Shown here: positions 52,486 to 59,682 of the stretch, one piece after another | Position numbering within the stretch: the first letter of the stretch is position 1 | Layout of the letters: every line of letters starts with the position of its first letter | From: Singulisphaera sp. GP187 | GTDB taxonomy: Bacteria; Planctomycetota; Planctomycetia; Gemmatales; Gemmataceae | NCBI GenBank assembly: GCA_945905925.1 | Contig: CAMDQN010000010.1 | Location: 1 to 64,000, forward strand | Direction of reading: 5' to 3' | Length of the DNA: 64,000 nt | Position numbers and translations under genes: made by a program | The notes under the pieces: model-generated | What the model saw: the letters and a program-made list of their open reading frames with translations, nothing else | Told to the model about the DNA's origin: nothing | The model's database searches: none

Positions 52486-53656
52486 AGCGGCCGCCCGGAA
52501 CGGGCGGCGTTGTGCCTTTCAACGGCGTGGGCCAGAGGCTCATTTTGACGATCCGCAGCGTGTTGGGGAGCGGGTCGTGGTCGGTCGCGCAGGCGCGGGC
52601 CGTGCTGTCCGACGACGCGCGGAACAGGCGCCCAGGGAACTCCGATCCCGGCTTCGCCCACGGGCGAAACGCGTCTGCCATCGCGACCGGGGTCGCGTAC
52701 CGGGCCGCCGGGTCGCGGGCCAGGAGCCGGTGAACGGCCTCGGCAAGCTCCAGAGGCAGGTCCGGGCGCAACTGGTGGAGCGGGTGCGGGTCGGTGGTCT
52801 GCTTGGCCCGTAACTTCCAGGCCACGTCATTGCCCGGATACGGCGGGTGACCCGTGAGGAGGAAGTACAGCGTCGCGCCCAGGGCGTAGATGTCCGCGCG
52901 GGTATCCACTTCCGAACTGTCCACCTGTTCCGGGGCCAGGTAGTCGAGCGTCCCGAGGATCACGTCGTTGCCGTGGGTCTGCGAGTGTGTGTCGTCGTGA
53001 GTGAACCGGACGATGCCCAGATCCAAGATCTTCACGGCCCCGCGCCGGTCGATCAACAGGTTGGCCGGCTTGATGTCTCGGTGAACCAGTCCCACGGACG
53101 CGGCCCGCGCTAATCCGTCAGCCACCTGCACGGCGACAGCCGCTGCTTCGCCCGCCGCAAACGTGCCGCTGCGCGCCACGGCCTCTTGCAAACTCACCCC
53201 GTCCACGTGTTCCATCACGAGGAACGGCGGGTCGTGGGCCATGTCCACGTCGAACACGGTTATGATGTTCGGGTGGTTGAGGGTCGCGGCGGCGCGGGCC
53301 TCGCGCACGAATCTCCTTCGGGCGCCAGGGTCCGCACGCAGCGAGTCCGAGAGTACCTTGACCGCAACGCGTTTCCCGAGCAACGCGTGTTCGGCCAGGA
53401 ACACGTGGCTCATGCCGCCGCGCCCGAGCCGGTCGAGGACGCGGTAGTTCCCAAGCCATAGCGCGGCGCCATTTCCGACCGCGACTTCGCCAGACTGGAA
53501 CTCGGTGAGCAACCCGTCGGCCACCAGCCGCGCCAAAGCCGCCGGCGCGCTGGCCAGCGCGTGCCGGTCCGCGAACGCCGCCAGTTGCGCCGGCTCCACG
53601 AGCCGGTCGCGGCGGAGCGAGTCGAACACATCCTGTACGGTTTGCGGCCCGGTCAT
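52484..53656 (-). CDS. Serine/threonine protein kinase, apparently frameshifted before its anchor
   Basis: 390 aa from ATG 53656 (a TTG three codons upstream is possible). Kinase motifs: LGRGGMSHVFLAEHALLGKRVAVKVL, HRDIKPANLLIDR, KILDLGIVRF, LAPEQVDSSEVDTRADIYALGATLY and AVHRLLARDPAARY. The layout equals the first kinase: N-terminal helical part, kinase, proline-rich linker. It stops at 52484 without a membrane anchor; the missing anchor is in the next frame just downstream (52210-52485). Either a true frameshift mutation, a sequencing error or programmed frameshifting. The kinase domain itself is complete. Confidence 0.87.
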   Translation of the reverse strand: MTGPQTVQDVFDSLRRDRLVEPAQLAAFADRHALASAPAALARLVADGLLTEFQSGEVAVGNGAALWLGNYRVLDRLGRGGMSHVFLAEHALLGKRVAVKVLSDSLRADPGARRRFVREARAAATLNHPNIITVFDVDMAHDPPFLVMEHVDGVSLQEAVARSGTFAAGEAAAVAVQVADGLARAASVGLVHRDIKPANLLIDRRGAVKILDLGIVRFTHDDTHSQTHGNDVILGTLDYLAPEQVDSSEVDTRADIYALGATLYFLLTGHPPYPGNDVAWKLRAKQTTDPHPLHQLRPDLPLELAEAVHRLLARDPAARYATPVAMADAFRPWAKPGSEFPGRLFRASSDSTARACATDHDPLPNTLRIVKMSLWPTPLKGTTPPVPGGR

Positions 53657-53808
53657 GGGTGCCAACGAAGCGGGGGATTCTTGCAGGATAGAACACGTTT
53701 CGGCCGACTCGACATTTCCAGATGTTCCGGTTGCTGGGTCGGGCGCGTGTTCTATGGTTGCGCGGCTTCCGCTCTGAGTCCACTTGAATGCGCCAAAGGA
53801 ATTAGTCC

Positions 53809-54414
53809 ATGCGCCGCTCGCTTCTGTCGTCTGCCCGCTGTGCGGACGGTCCGTCGGTCCGTCGCGGGGTCGCCGCTGTCGAACTGGGGCTTGTGTTCAT
53901 GTTCTTCGTGATCCCGCTGATGATCGGTATCTGGGAAGTTGGACGTCTGGTTCAGGTTCAGCAGATCGTGAGCAACGCTACCCGCGAGGGGGCACGCCTG
54001 TCGGCCCAGGCGTACACGATCAACAGTTCTGGAACCCCCACGCAGATCAAGGTAACGGTCGGCTCGGTGAACGTGAAGGACGCCGTGTACGCCTACCTGT
54101 ACGCCGCGGGCTTGACGAACCTCCAGTCCAGCGACGTCACCGTGACGTTCGCGTTCACGAGCGTCCGCACTACCGACTACGTCCCGACCTCGACCGACCC
54201 GGTCGGCACCAGTTACCCGGCCGGCACCAGCCCACCGGACCCGTGCTTCGGGGAGAAAGGGATGACCTTCACCGTTACCGTTTCCATCCCCTGGGACAAA
54301 GTGCGGTGGGTGAATTTGGGTCTGATCAACCCAACGACCGTGACGTTCACGGTCTCCTGGCAGATGTTGACCGACGAGCGGTTCCAGGTCAACACGATGC
54401 TCCCGACATGGTGA
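53809..54414 (+). CDS. TadE-like pilus-assembly protein
   Basis: 201 aa. RRGVAAVELGLVFMFFVIPLMIGIWEVGRLV followed by IVSNATREGARLSAQAY is the TadE signature: one N-terminal hydrophobic helix with a glutamate, then NATREGAR. The rest is an extracellular beta-rich domain (VTVGSVNVKDAVYAYL, FTVTVSIPWDKVRW). TadE-type minor pseudopilins work with the Flp/Tad secretion machinery. A second member follows 113 bases downstream; no tadA/B/C/Z genes are in the window. Confidence 0.85.
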   Translation: MRRSLLSSARCADGPSVRRGVAAVELGLVFMFFVIPLMIGIWEVGRLVQVQQIVSNATREGARLSAQAYTINSSGTPTQIKVTVGSVNVKDAVYAYLYAAGLTNLQSSDVTVTFAFTSVRTTDYVPTSTDPVGTSYPAGTSPPDPCFGEKGMTFTVTVSIPWDKVRWVNLGLINPTTVTFTVSWQMLTDERFQVNTMLPTW

Positions 54415-54419
54415 TTTGA

Positions 54420-54517
54420 GAGTGGGCTGTGGGCTGTGGGCAGAAGACGAGAGAAGCGGCGATATCTCCTCCTTCTCGTCTTTCACTGCCCACTGCCCAC
54501 TACCTACGGCCCACTAT
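54420..54517. repeat. Family G inverted repeat between the two TadE-like genes
   Basis: GTGGGCTGTGGGCTGTGGGC (about 54422-54441), then AGAAGACGAG, is answered by CTCGTCTTTCACTGCCCACTGCCCAC (from about 54475). It is the same family as at 2660-2816 and fills the gap between the two genes. Confidence 0.6.
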
Positions 54518-54526
54518 GAGGTTCCC

Positions 54527-55102
54527 ATGCTCGCCACCCGACTCCACCGCGCCCGACGCCGTCGCGGGATGACCGTCGTCGAGTCCGCGATGGTTCTGTC
54601 GGTGTTCCTGCTGCTACTGTTCGGCATGTTCGAGTACTGTCGGTTCCTGATGGTGCTGCACGTCACCAACAACGCGACCCGCGACGGCGCCCGTTATGCC
54701 GTGGTGAACGTGGACAAGCCGAGTACCTTCAACAACACCAACTACACGGACGCGTCGGGCAAGACCTACCTATCCATCGAGAATTTCACCACGGCCCGGA
54801 TGGCGGGCGTGGAGAAACACATCGAGGGCTACCGGGTCGCGGCCTACGCGGTCGATCCGACCGGGCTGACCCTGACCCCGCCGGTCGTGCGGCCGAAGGC
54901 CGCGTCCACCGCGCCCCCGGGGGTCTACCCGGATCCGTTCAACGCCTCCGACGCGAACGCGGTCCCGTGGAACACAGCCGTCTTCATCGAGAAGATCGCC
55001 GTCACCGTTGACGGGAACTACCGCCCGCTCCTGCCCACGTTCCTGATGATGCCCACCCTCATCCCCGTGAAGACGACCGCGATCATGGGGAGCGAAGGAT
55101 AG
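54527..55102 (+). CDS. Second TadE-like pilus-assembly protein
   Basis: 191 aa from ATG 54527. RRRRGMTVVESAMVLSVFLLLLFGMFEYCRFLMVLHV then NNATRDGARYAVVNVD gives the same TadE signature as the previous gene. The extracellular part is different. The tandem pair suggests that both are minor pilins of one apparatus. The frame is open further upstream through the repeat, but the leader and length favour this start. Confidence 0.83.
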   Translation: MLATRLHRARRRRGMTVVESAMVLSVFLLLLFGMFEYCRFLMVLHVTNNATRDGARYAVVNVDKPSTFNNTNYTDASGKTYLSIENFTTARMAGVEKHIEGYRVAAYAVDPTGLTLTPPVVRPKAASTAPPGVYPDPFNASDANAVPWNTAVFIEKIAVTVDGNYRPLLPTFLMMPTLIPVKTTAIMGSEG

Positions 55103-55104
55103 TT

Positions 55105-55220
55105 TTGTCGGGTGGGTCAAGGCTTTGCGCGGGCCCGCCAGCGCTGAGCTAACGCAAGAACGTTTTCTCGTGTTGGTGTCGCCGTGGCGGGCCTGCGCAA
55201 AGCCTTGACCCACCCGACAA
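55105..55220. repeat. Family F large inverted repeat
   Basis: Arms 55105-55140 (TTGTCGGGTGGGTCAAGGCT...GCCCGCCA) and 55185-55220 are inverted copies over 36 bases with one mismatch, around a 44-base centre. It fills the gap between the second TadE gene and the convergent gene at 55224. No other copy was seen in this window. Confidence 0.95.
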
Positions 55221-55223
55221 GAA

Positions 55224-55652
55224 TCACATAACGAAGGGTGGTTGCCCGGAGCGCGCCCGCAGGCGGTTCACGGCGCCGAGGATCATGCGCCGCGTCACGA
55301 GCCATCTCTGAAACCGGTGCTTGCCGGGAAAGCTAATCAGTAGCACTCCCATTAGAACCGTGAGCAGCCCCTGACCGGGAACGCCCGGCAGCGAGAGCAC
55401 CGCGCCCAGCGCGATCAGGAAATAGCCGATCGCGTTCCGCGTCAGAACGAAGAGCCACTTCAGGATCGGGTGTCGGTCGATCGGTCGCTGCGCGTCGGGG
55501 TTGATGAAGTAGTCGGCCGGCAAGCGATTGAGTACGTAGCCGACGATCGGCAGGCTGAGTGCCGCCATCCCCACAGCCAGCCCGACGCTCAGCGCGACCA
55601 GGTGCCATTCGGTCCAGCCGTCCGGTAATCGGCTCGATAACCATTCCGGCAT
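55224..55652 (-). CDS. Small membrane protein with PGPGW-like segment
   Basis: 142 aa from ATG 55652. Two or three helices (WHLVALSVGLAVGMAALSLPIVGYVL; LTRNAIGYFLIALGAVLSLPGVPGQGLLTVLMGVLLISFPG). The run SLPGVPGQGLLTVLMGVLLISFPGK resembles the PGPGW family of small membrane proteins of unknown role. The longer open frame upstream overlaps the divergent gene at 55723 and is not coding. Confidence 0.65.
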   Translation of the reverse strand: MPEWLSSRLPDGWTEWHLVALSVGLAVGMAALSLPIVGYVLNRLPADYFINPDAQRPIDRHPILKWLFVLTRNAIGYFLIALGAVLSLPGVPGQGLLTVLMGVLLISFPGKHRFQRWLVTRRMILGAVNRLRARSGQPPFVM

Positions 55653-55722
55653 GTGAAGTGCCTCCCTACTCAACCGCCCGTATTCTACCACAGCCGCGAG
55701 TGCGAACGGGGACTGTGCGAAT

Positions 55723-56346
55723 ATGACGCCCGAAACGGAAGTAATCGCGTGCCCGGCGTGCAAACACCTGGTGCGTGTGCCGCTCGACTGGCTCGGCACA
55801 CAGGTGCAGTGCCCGGAGTGCAAGGCGATGTTCCGCGCCCCAGTGCGCGTGGACGGCAAACTCACGGACGCGGAATTACTGTCACGCCCGGCTTCGGCAG
55901 ACACGCCGAAGCCGCAACCGCGAGCGGACATCATGCTCCTGCTCCCGGCGTTCGGGCTGCTCCTGTGTGGCGCGATTGGGGTGATCGTGAACGGCTGGTT
56001 TCTCACCGTGGTGTTCGACGCGAACGCGGGAAAAGAGTGGGCGGGGAAGCAAGTCGAGGCGCTGCGAAAGATGGGGGTTGGGGCCGACGAACCACCGGAA
56101 AAGCAGGTCGATCAGTTGCTCCGTCAGTTCCAGTGGGTTCTGCCGGTATCGCTGGTGGTGAGCGTGGTCGTGTTCGCCGGCGGGCTGTCGATCACCTTCC
56201 GGCGGAACTACCGGCTCGCGCAGGTGGCGTGCGTGCTCGCGTCGCTGAACTTCGCGCACCTGTGCTGCGTGCCAGGGGCGATCGCGGGGCTGTGGGGGTT
56301 GCTGATGCTCGGGTCGGCCGAGGGCCGCGAACACTTCCAGCGGTAA
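55723..56346 (+). CDS. Zinc-ribbon protein with membrane helices
   Basis: 207 aa. The MJ0042-like zinc ribbon VIACPACKHLVRVPLDWLG then VQCPECKAMFRAP is followed by four hydrophobic segments (IMLLLPAFGLLLCGAIGVIV, FQWVLPVSLVVSVVVFAGGL, YRLAQVACVLASL, CCVPGAIAGLWGLLMLGS). Function unknown. One of at least four genes in this window that begin with this ribbon. Confidence 0.72.
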   Translation: MTPETEVIACPACKHLVRVPLDWLGTQVQCPECKAMFRAPVRVDGKLTDAELLSRPASADTPKPQPRADIMLLLPAFGLLLCGAIGVIVNGWFLTVVFDANAGKEWAGKQVEALRKMGVGADEPPEKQVDQLLRQFQWVLPVSLVVSVVVFAGGLSITFRRNYRLAQVACVLASLNFAHLCCVPGAIAGLWGLLMLGSAEGREHFQR

Positions 56347-56406
56347 CGCACGGGCGAATCTGCTATCATGACTGTTTGTCTTTTCCGCCCCGCGAACGAG
56401 TTACCG

Positions 56407-57516
56407 ATGTCCCGCTCTGGACGACCGACCGACGACAAGCCGCTTCCGGCGCTCTACGCCATGACGCACGGCGGAATTGAATCCACCGCAGCCGAAGAGA
56501 TCACACGCGACATCGGCGGCGAGGTAAAGAAGACCGCGCGCGGTCTCGTCGTGTTCCGCATGGACAACCTGAGTGACAAGGTGTTGTCACTGCGGACCAC
56601 GGAAGACGTGTTCTTGATGGCGTGGGGTTCTGATTCGCTCACGTACAAGTCGGACGACCTCGAAACGCTCAAGACCTGGACCGCGCGCAAACCGGACTGG
56701 GAACACCTCTTCAAGTTACACCACAAGATCAGGCCGAAGACAAAAGGCCGCCCGACGTACCACATCGTCTGTCAGATGCAGGGCGAACACGGGTTCCGCC
56801 GCGCCGACGCGCGGGCGGCTTTTATCGAAGGCCTGGCCGGCAAGATTCCGCAAGGCTGGCACTACAGCAACGAAAACGCGTGGCTCGAAATCTGGCTGAC
56901 GATCTACAGCAAAACCGCGGTGTGCGGCGTGCGGCTGAGCGACCGCTCGATGCGGCACCGGACGTACAAGCTCGACCACATCCAGGCGTCGTTGCGGCCG
57001 ACCATTGCTGCCGCAATGGTGCGGCTCGCGGGGATCGGGCCGGAGATGACCGTGCTCGACCCATTCTGCGGTGCGGGCACGATCATGGCCGAAGTGATTA
57101 CGGTGGCCGAGAAGCGGAGCAAGGCGGGTGCGGTGCGCGTCATTGGCGGCGACATCGACCCGAACGCGGTGTTCGTCACGTCGCAGAACTTGCAGACCGT
57201 GGGCCGCGCCGATCTCGCTCGCTGGGACGCGACCGCGCTGCCGCTGGGAAGCGAATCGGTGGACCGGATCGTGTCGAACCCGCCGTTCGGCAAGCAGCTC
57301 TCGTCGATCGAGAAAATCGGGCCGTTATACGAAGCGGCGGCGGAGGAGTGGAATCGCGTGCTGAAGCCCGGTGGCCGTGCGGTGTTGCTGGCGATGGAGA
57401 TCGAAGGGTTGAAGCGCGTGTTGCAGAGTCACCGGTGGTCGCAAGTGCGGCAGACCCGTGTGCGGTTGCAGGGTCTGCCCGCCGTGCTGACCGTGTGGAA
57501 CAAGCCGCTGACGTGA
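56407..57516 (+). CDS. THUMP-domain RNA methyltransferase (Trm14/RlmL type)
   Basis: 369 aa from ATG 56407 (an ATG at 56368 is in frame). Residues about 15-160 form a THUMP RNA-binding domain; the rest is a class I methyltransferase with DPFCGAGTIMAE at 218 (SAM-binding) and SNPPFGKQL at 290-298 (the NPPF/Y catalytic motif of N2/N6 methyltransferases). The closest families methylate guanine N2 of tRNA or 23S rRNA. The target is not settled. An AGTGACAA-N4-TTGTCACT palindrome at 56572-56591 encodes SDKVLSL. Confidence 0.9.
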   Translation: MSRSGRPTDDKPLPALYAMTHGGIESTAAEEITRDIGGEVKKTARGLVVFRMDNLSDKVLSLRTTEDVFLMAWGSDSLTYKSDDLETLKTWTARKPDWEHLFKLHHKIRPKTKGRPTYHIVCQMQGEHGFRRADARAAFIEGLAGKIPQGWHYSNENAWLEIWLTIYSKTAVCGVRLSDRSMRHRTYKLDHIQASLRPTIAAAMVRLAGIGPEMTVLDPFCGAGTIMAEVITVAEKRSKAGAVRVIGGDIDPNAVFVTSQNLQTVGRADLARWDATALPLGSESVDRIVSNPPFGKQLSSIEKIGPLYEAAAEEWNRVLKPGGRAVLLAMEIEGLKRVLQSHRWSQVRQTRVRLQGLPAVLTVWNKPLT

Positions 57517-57557
57517 CGCCGTTGCTTTTCAACGATCCGCAACTGAGCCAAAACCAG

Positions 57558-58250
57558 TCAGGACTTGACGATTGCGCACTTCGGCAACGCCTTCCTGAGT
57601 TCCTTGATGCCCGCGCCCGTCAACTGCGTGCCGTCCAGGTCGAGTTTGGTGAGGTTCGTGAGTGCCGAGAGTTCCTTCAGACCCGCGTCCGTCACCTGCG
57701 TGGATCGCAGGTGGAGTGTGGTGAGGTTTTTGAGTGCAGAGAGTTCCTTCAGCCCCGCGTCCGTCACTTTCGTGTCGCTCAGGTGGAGTGTGGTGAGGTT
57801 CGTGAGTGCTGAGAGTTCCTTCAACCCCGCGTCCGTCACCTTCGTGTCGCTCAGGTAGAGTGAGGTGAGGTTCGTGAGTGCCGAGAGTTCCTTCAGCCCC
57901 GCGTCCGTCACCTGCGTGCGGTTCACATCGAGTTTGGTGAAGTTCGTGAGTGCTGAGAGTTCCTTCAGCCCCGCGTCCGTCACCTGCGTGCCGCCCAGGT
58001 GGAGTGTGGTGAGGTTCTTGAGTGTTGCGAGTTCCTTCAGACCCGCGTCCGTCACCTGCGTGCCGCGCAGGTCGAGTTTGGTGACCGGTTTACCGGGTGC
58101 CTCTTCGTCGCGGGTGACCTGCCCACCCAACTTCTCCACGAACGCGACGGCGACTTCCTCGGCGCCTGCGTCCTCAGTGACGGGGGCCGGTGCAGGACGT
58201 GCGCACCCCACAGATACCATCAGCAGGATCACCAGCATCAACCGCGACAT
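57558..58250 (-). CDS. LRR lipoprotein, 7 repeat units
   Basis: 230 aa from ATG 58250. The N-terminus MSRLMLVILLMVSVGCARPAP is a lipoprotein signal (lipobox VSVGC). After a short segment VAVAFVEKLGGQVTRDEEAPGKP come seven 24-residue leucine-rich units of the type LTxLxLxxTxVTDAGLKELSALxN, ending with KALPKCAIVKS. It would be exposed from the membrane as a binding protein. First of three tandem paralogues reading the same way, with nearly identical leaders. Confidence 0.9.
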   Translation of the reverse strand: MSRLMLVILLMVSVGCARPAPAPVTEDAGAEEVAVAFVEKLGGQVTRDEEAPGKPVTKLDLRGTQVTDAGLKELATLKNLTTLHLGGTQVTDAGLKELSALTNFTKLDVNRTQVTDAGLKELSALTNLTSLYLSDTKVTDAGLKELSALTNLTTLHLSDTKVTDAGLKELSALKNLTTLHLRSTQVTDAGLKELSALTNLTKLDLDGTQLTGAGIKELRKALPKCAIVKS

Positions 58251-58400
58251 GGTTTCCCCTCGCACCGGGTGCATGAACGTCCGATACCGCCCCGATGCTA
58301 CCACGCCTCGAGACGACTCACGTGCGTGAATTGGGGAAACGGGTTCGGGGCGAGACCGACCACTCAACCCCACTCAAGAACCACTCCCTTGAGAAACTAC
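58251..58400 (-). promoter_or_regulatory. Conserved leader shared by the LRR paralogues (copy 1)
   Basis: About 150 bases upstream of the 7-unit LRR gene match the upstream regions at 59508 and 61846 almost base for base. All contain CACGTGCGTG and a stretch GGTTTCCCCTCGCACCG before the start. The conserved part probably holds the promoter. An in-frame extension also stays open across it, so it might be coding, but the lipoprotein signal favours the start used. Confidence 0.5.
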
Positions 58401-58424
58401 GATCCGCAACTGATCAAAAACCAG

Positions 58425-59507
58425 TCAGAACTTGGAGATTTTGCACTTCGGCAACGCCTTCTGGAGTTCCATGATGCCCGCGTCCGTCAACTGCGTCCTG
58501 CTCAGGTAGAGTGTGGTGAGGTTCTTGAGTGCTGAGAGTTCCTTCAGCCCCGCGTCCGTCAACTGCGTGAAGTTCAGGACGAGTGTGGTGAGGCTCTTGA
58601 GTGCTGAGAGTTCCTTCAGCCCCGCGTCCGTCACCTTCGCGCCGCTCAGGTCGAGTGTGGTGAGGTTCTTGAGTGCTGAGAGTTCCTTCAGCCCCGCGTC
58701 CGTCACCTGCGTGCCGCCCAGGTTGAGTGAGGTGAGGTTCGTGAGTGCTGAGAGTTCCTTGACGCCCGCGTCCGTCACCTGCGTGCCGTCCAGGTAGAGT
58801 GAGGTGAGGTGCTTGATCGCTGAGAGTTCCTTCAGACCCGCGTCCGTCACCTGCGTGTAGCTCAGGTTGAGTTTGGTGAGGTGCTTGAGTGCTGAGAGTT
58901 CCTTCAGCCCCGCGTCCGTCACCTTCGTGAAGCCCAGGTAGAGATATTTGAGGTTCTTGAGTGCTGAGAGTTCCTTCAGTCCCGCGTCCGTCACCTTCGT
59001 GTCGTCCAGGTTGAGTTCGGTGAGGTTCGTGAGTGCCGAGAGTTCCTTCAGCCCCGCGTCCGTCACCTGCGTGTGGTCCAGGTTGAGTGAGGTGAGGTTC
59101 GTGAGTGCTGAGAGTTCCTTCAGCCCCGCGTCCGTCACCTGCGTCCTGCTCAGGAAGAGTTGGGTGAGGTTCTTGAGTGCTGCGAGTTCCTTCAGCCCCG
59201 CGTCCGTCACATTCGTCCCGTACAGGTAGAGATATTTGAGGTTCTTGAATGCCGAGAGTTCCTTCAGACCCGCGTCCGTCACATTCGTGACGCCCAGGTT
59301 GAGTCCGATGACCGGTTTACCGGGTGCCCCTTCGTCGCGGATGACCTGCCGACCCAACTTCTCCACGAACGCGACGGCTCCGTCCTCAGTGATGGGGCCC
59401 GATGGGGCCGGCGGGGCCGGCGGGGCCGATGGGGCCGATGGGGCCGGTGCAGGACGTGCGCACCCCACGGTTACCATCAGTAGGGTCACCAGCATCAACC
59501 GCGACAT
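58425..59507 (-). CDS. LRR lipoprotein, 12 repeat units
   Basis: 360 aa from ATG 59507. Lipoprotein signal MSRLMLVTLLMVTVGCARPAP, then an alanine/proline/serine-rich stretch (APSAPSAPPAPPAPSGP) and VAFVEKLGRQV. Twelve 24-residue LRR units follow, ending KALPKCKISKF. It is the middle member of the tandem LRR set. The DNA units resemble those of both neighbours, which allows unequal exchange. Confidence 0.9.
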   Translation of the reverse strand: MSRLMLVTLLMVTVGCARPAPAPSAPSAPPAPPAPSGPITEDGAVAFVEKLGRQVIRDEGAPGKPVIGLNLGVTNVTDAGLKELSAFKNLKYLYLYGTNVTDAGLKELAALKNLTQLFLSRTQVTDAGLKELSALTNLTSLNLDHTQVTDAGLKELSALTNLTELNLDDTKVTDAGLKELSALKNLKYLYLGFTKVTDAGLKELSALKHLTKLNLSYTQVTDAGLKELSAIKHLTSLYLDGTQVTDAGVKELSALTNLTSLNLGGTQVTDAGLKELSALKNLTTLDLSGAKVTDAGLKELSALKSLTTLVLNFTQLTDAGLKELSALKNLTTLYLSRTQLTDAGIMELQKALPKCKISKF

Positions 59508-59660
59508 GGTTTCCCCTCGCACCGCGTGAATGAACGTCCGATACCGCCCCGATGCTACCATGCTTCGAGACGACTCACGTGCGTGAATTGGGGAAACGGG
59601 TTCGGGGCGAGACCGACCACTCAACCCCACTCAAGAACCACTCCCCCTAGAAACAACGAT
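59508..59660 (-). promoter_or_regulatory. Conserved leader shared by the LRR paralogues (copy 2)
   Basis: Matches the block at 58251 over nearly its full length, including CACGTGCGTG and CGGGTTCGGGGCGAGACCGA. The bases at 59640-59680 also match 58378-58430 (ACGATCCGCAACTGA then AAAACCAGTCAG), the 3' ends of the neighbouring paralogues, so the duplicated unit includes gene plus flanks. Confidence 0.5.
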
Positions 59661-59682
59661 CCGCAACTGAGCTAAAAACCAG

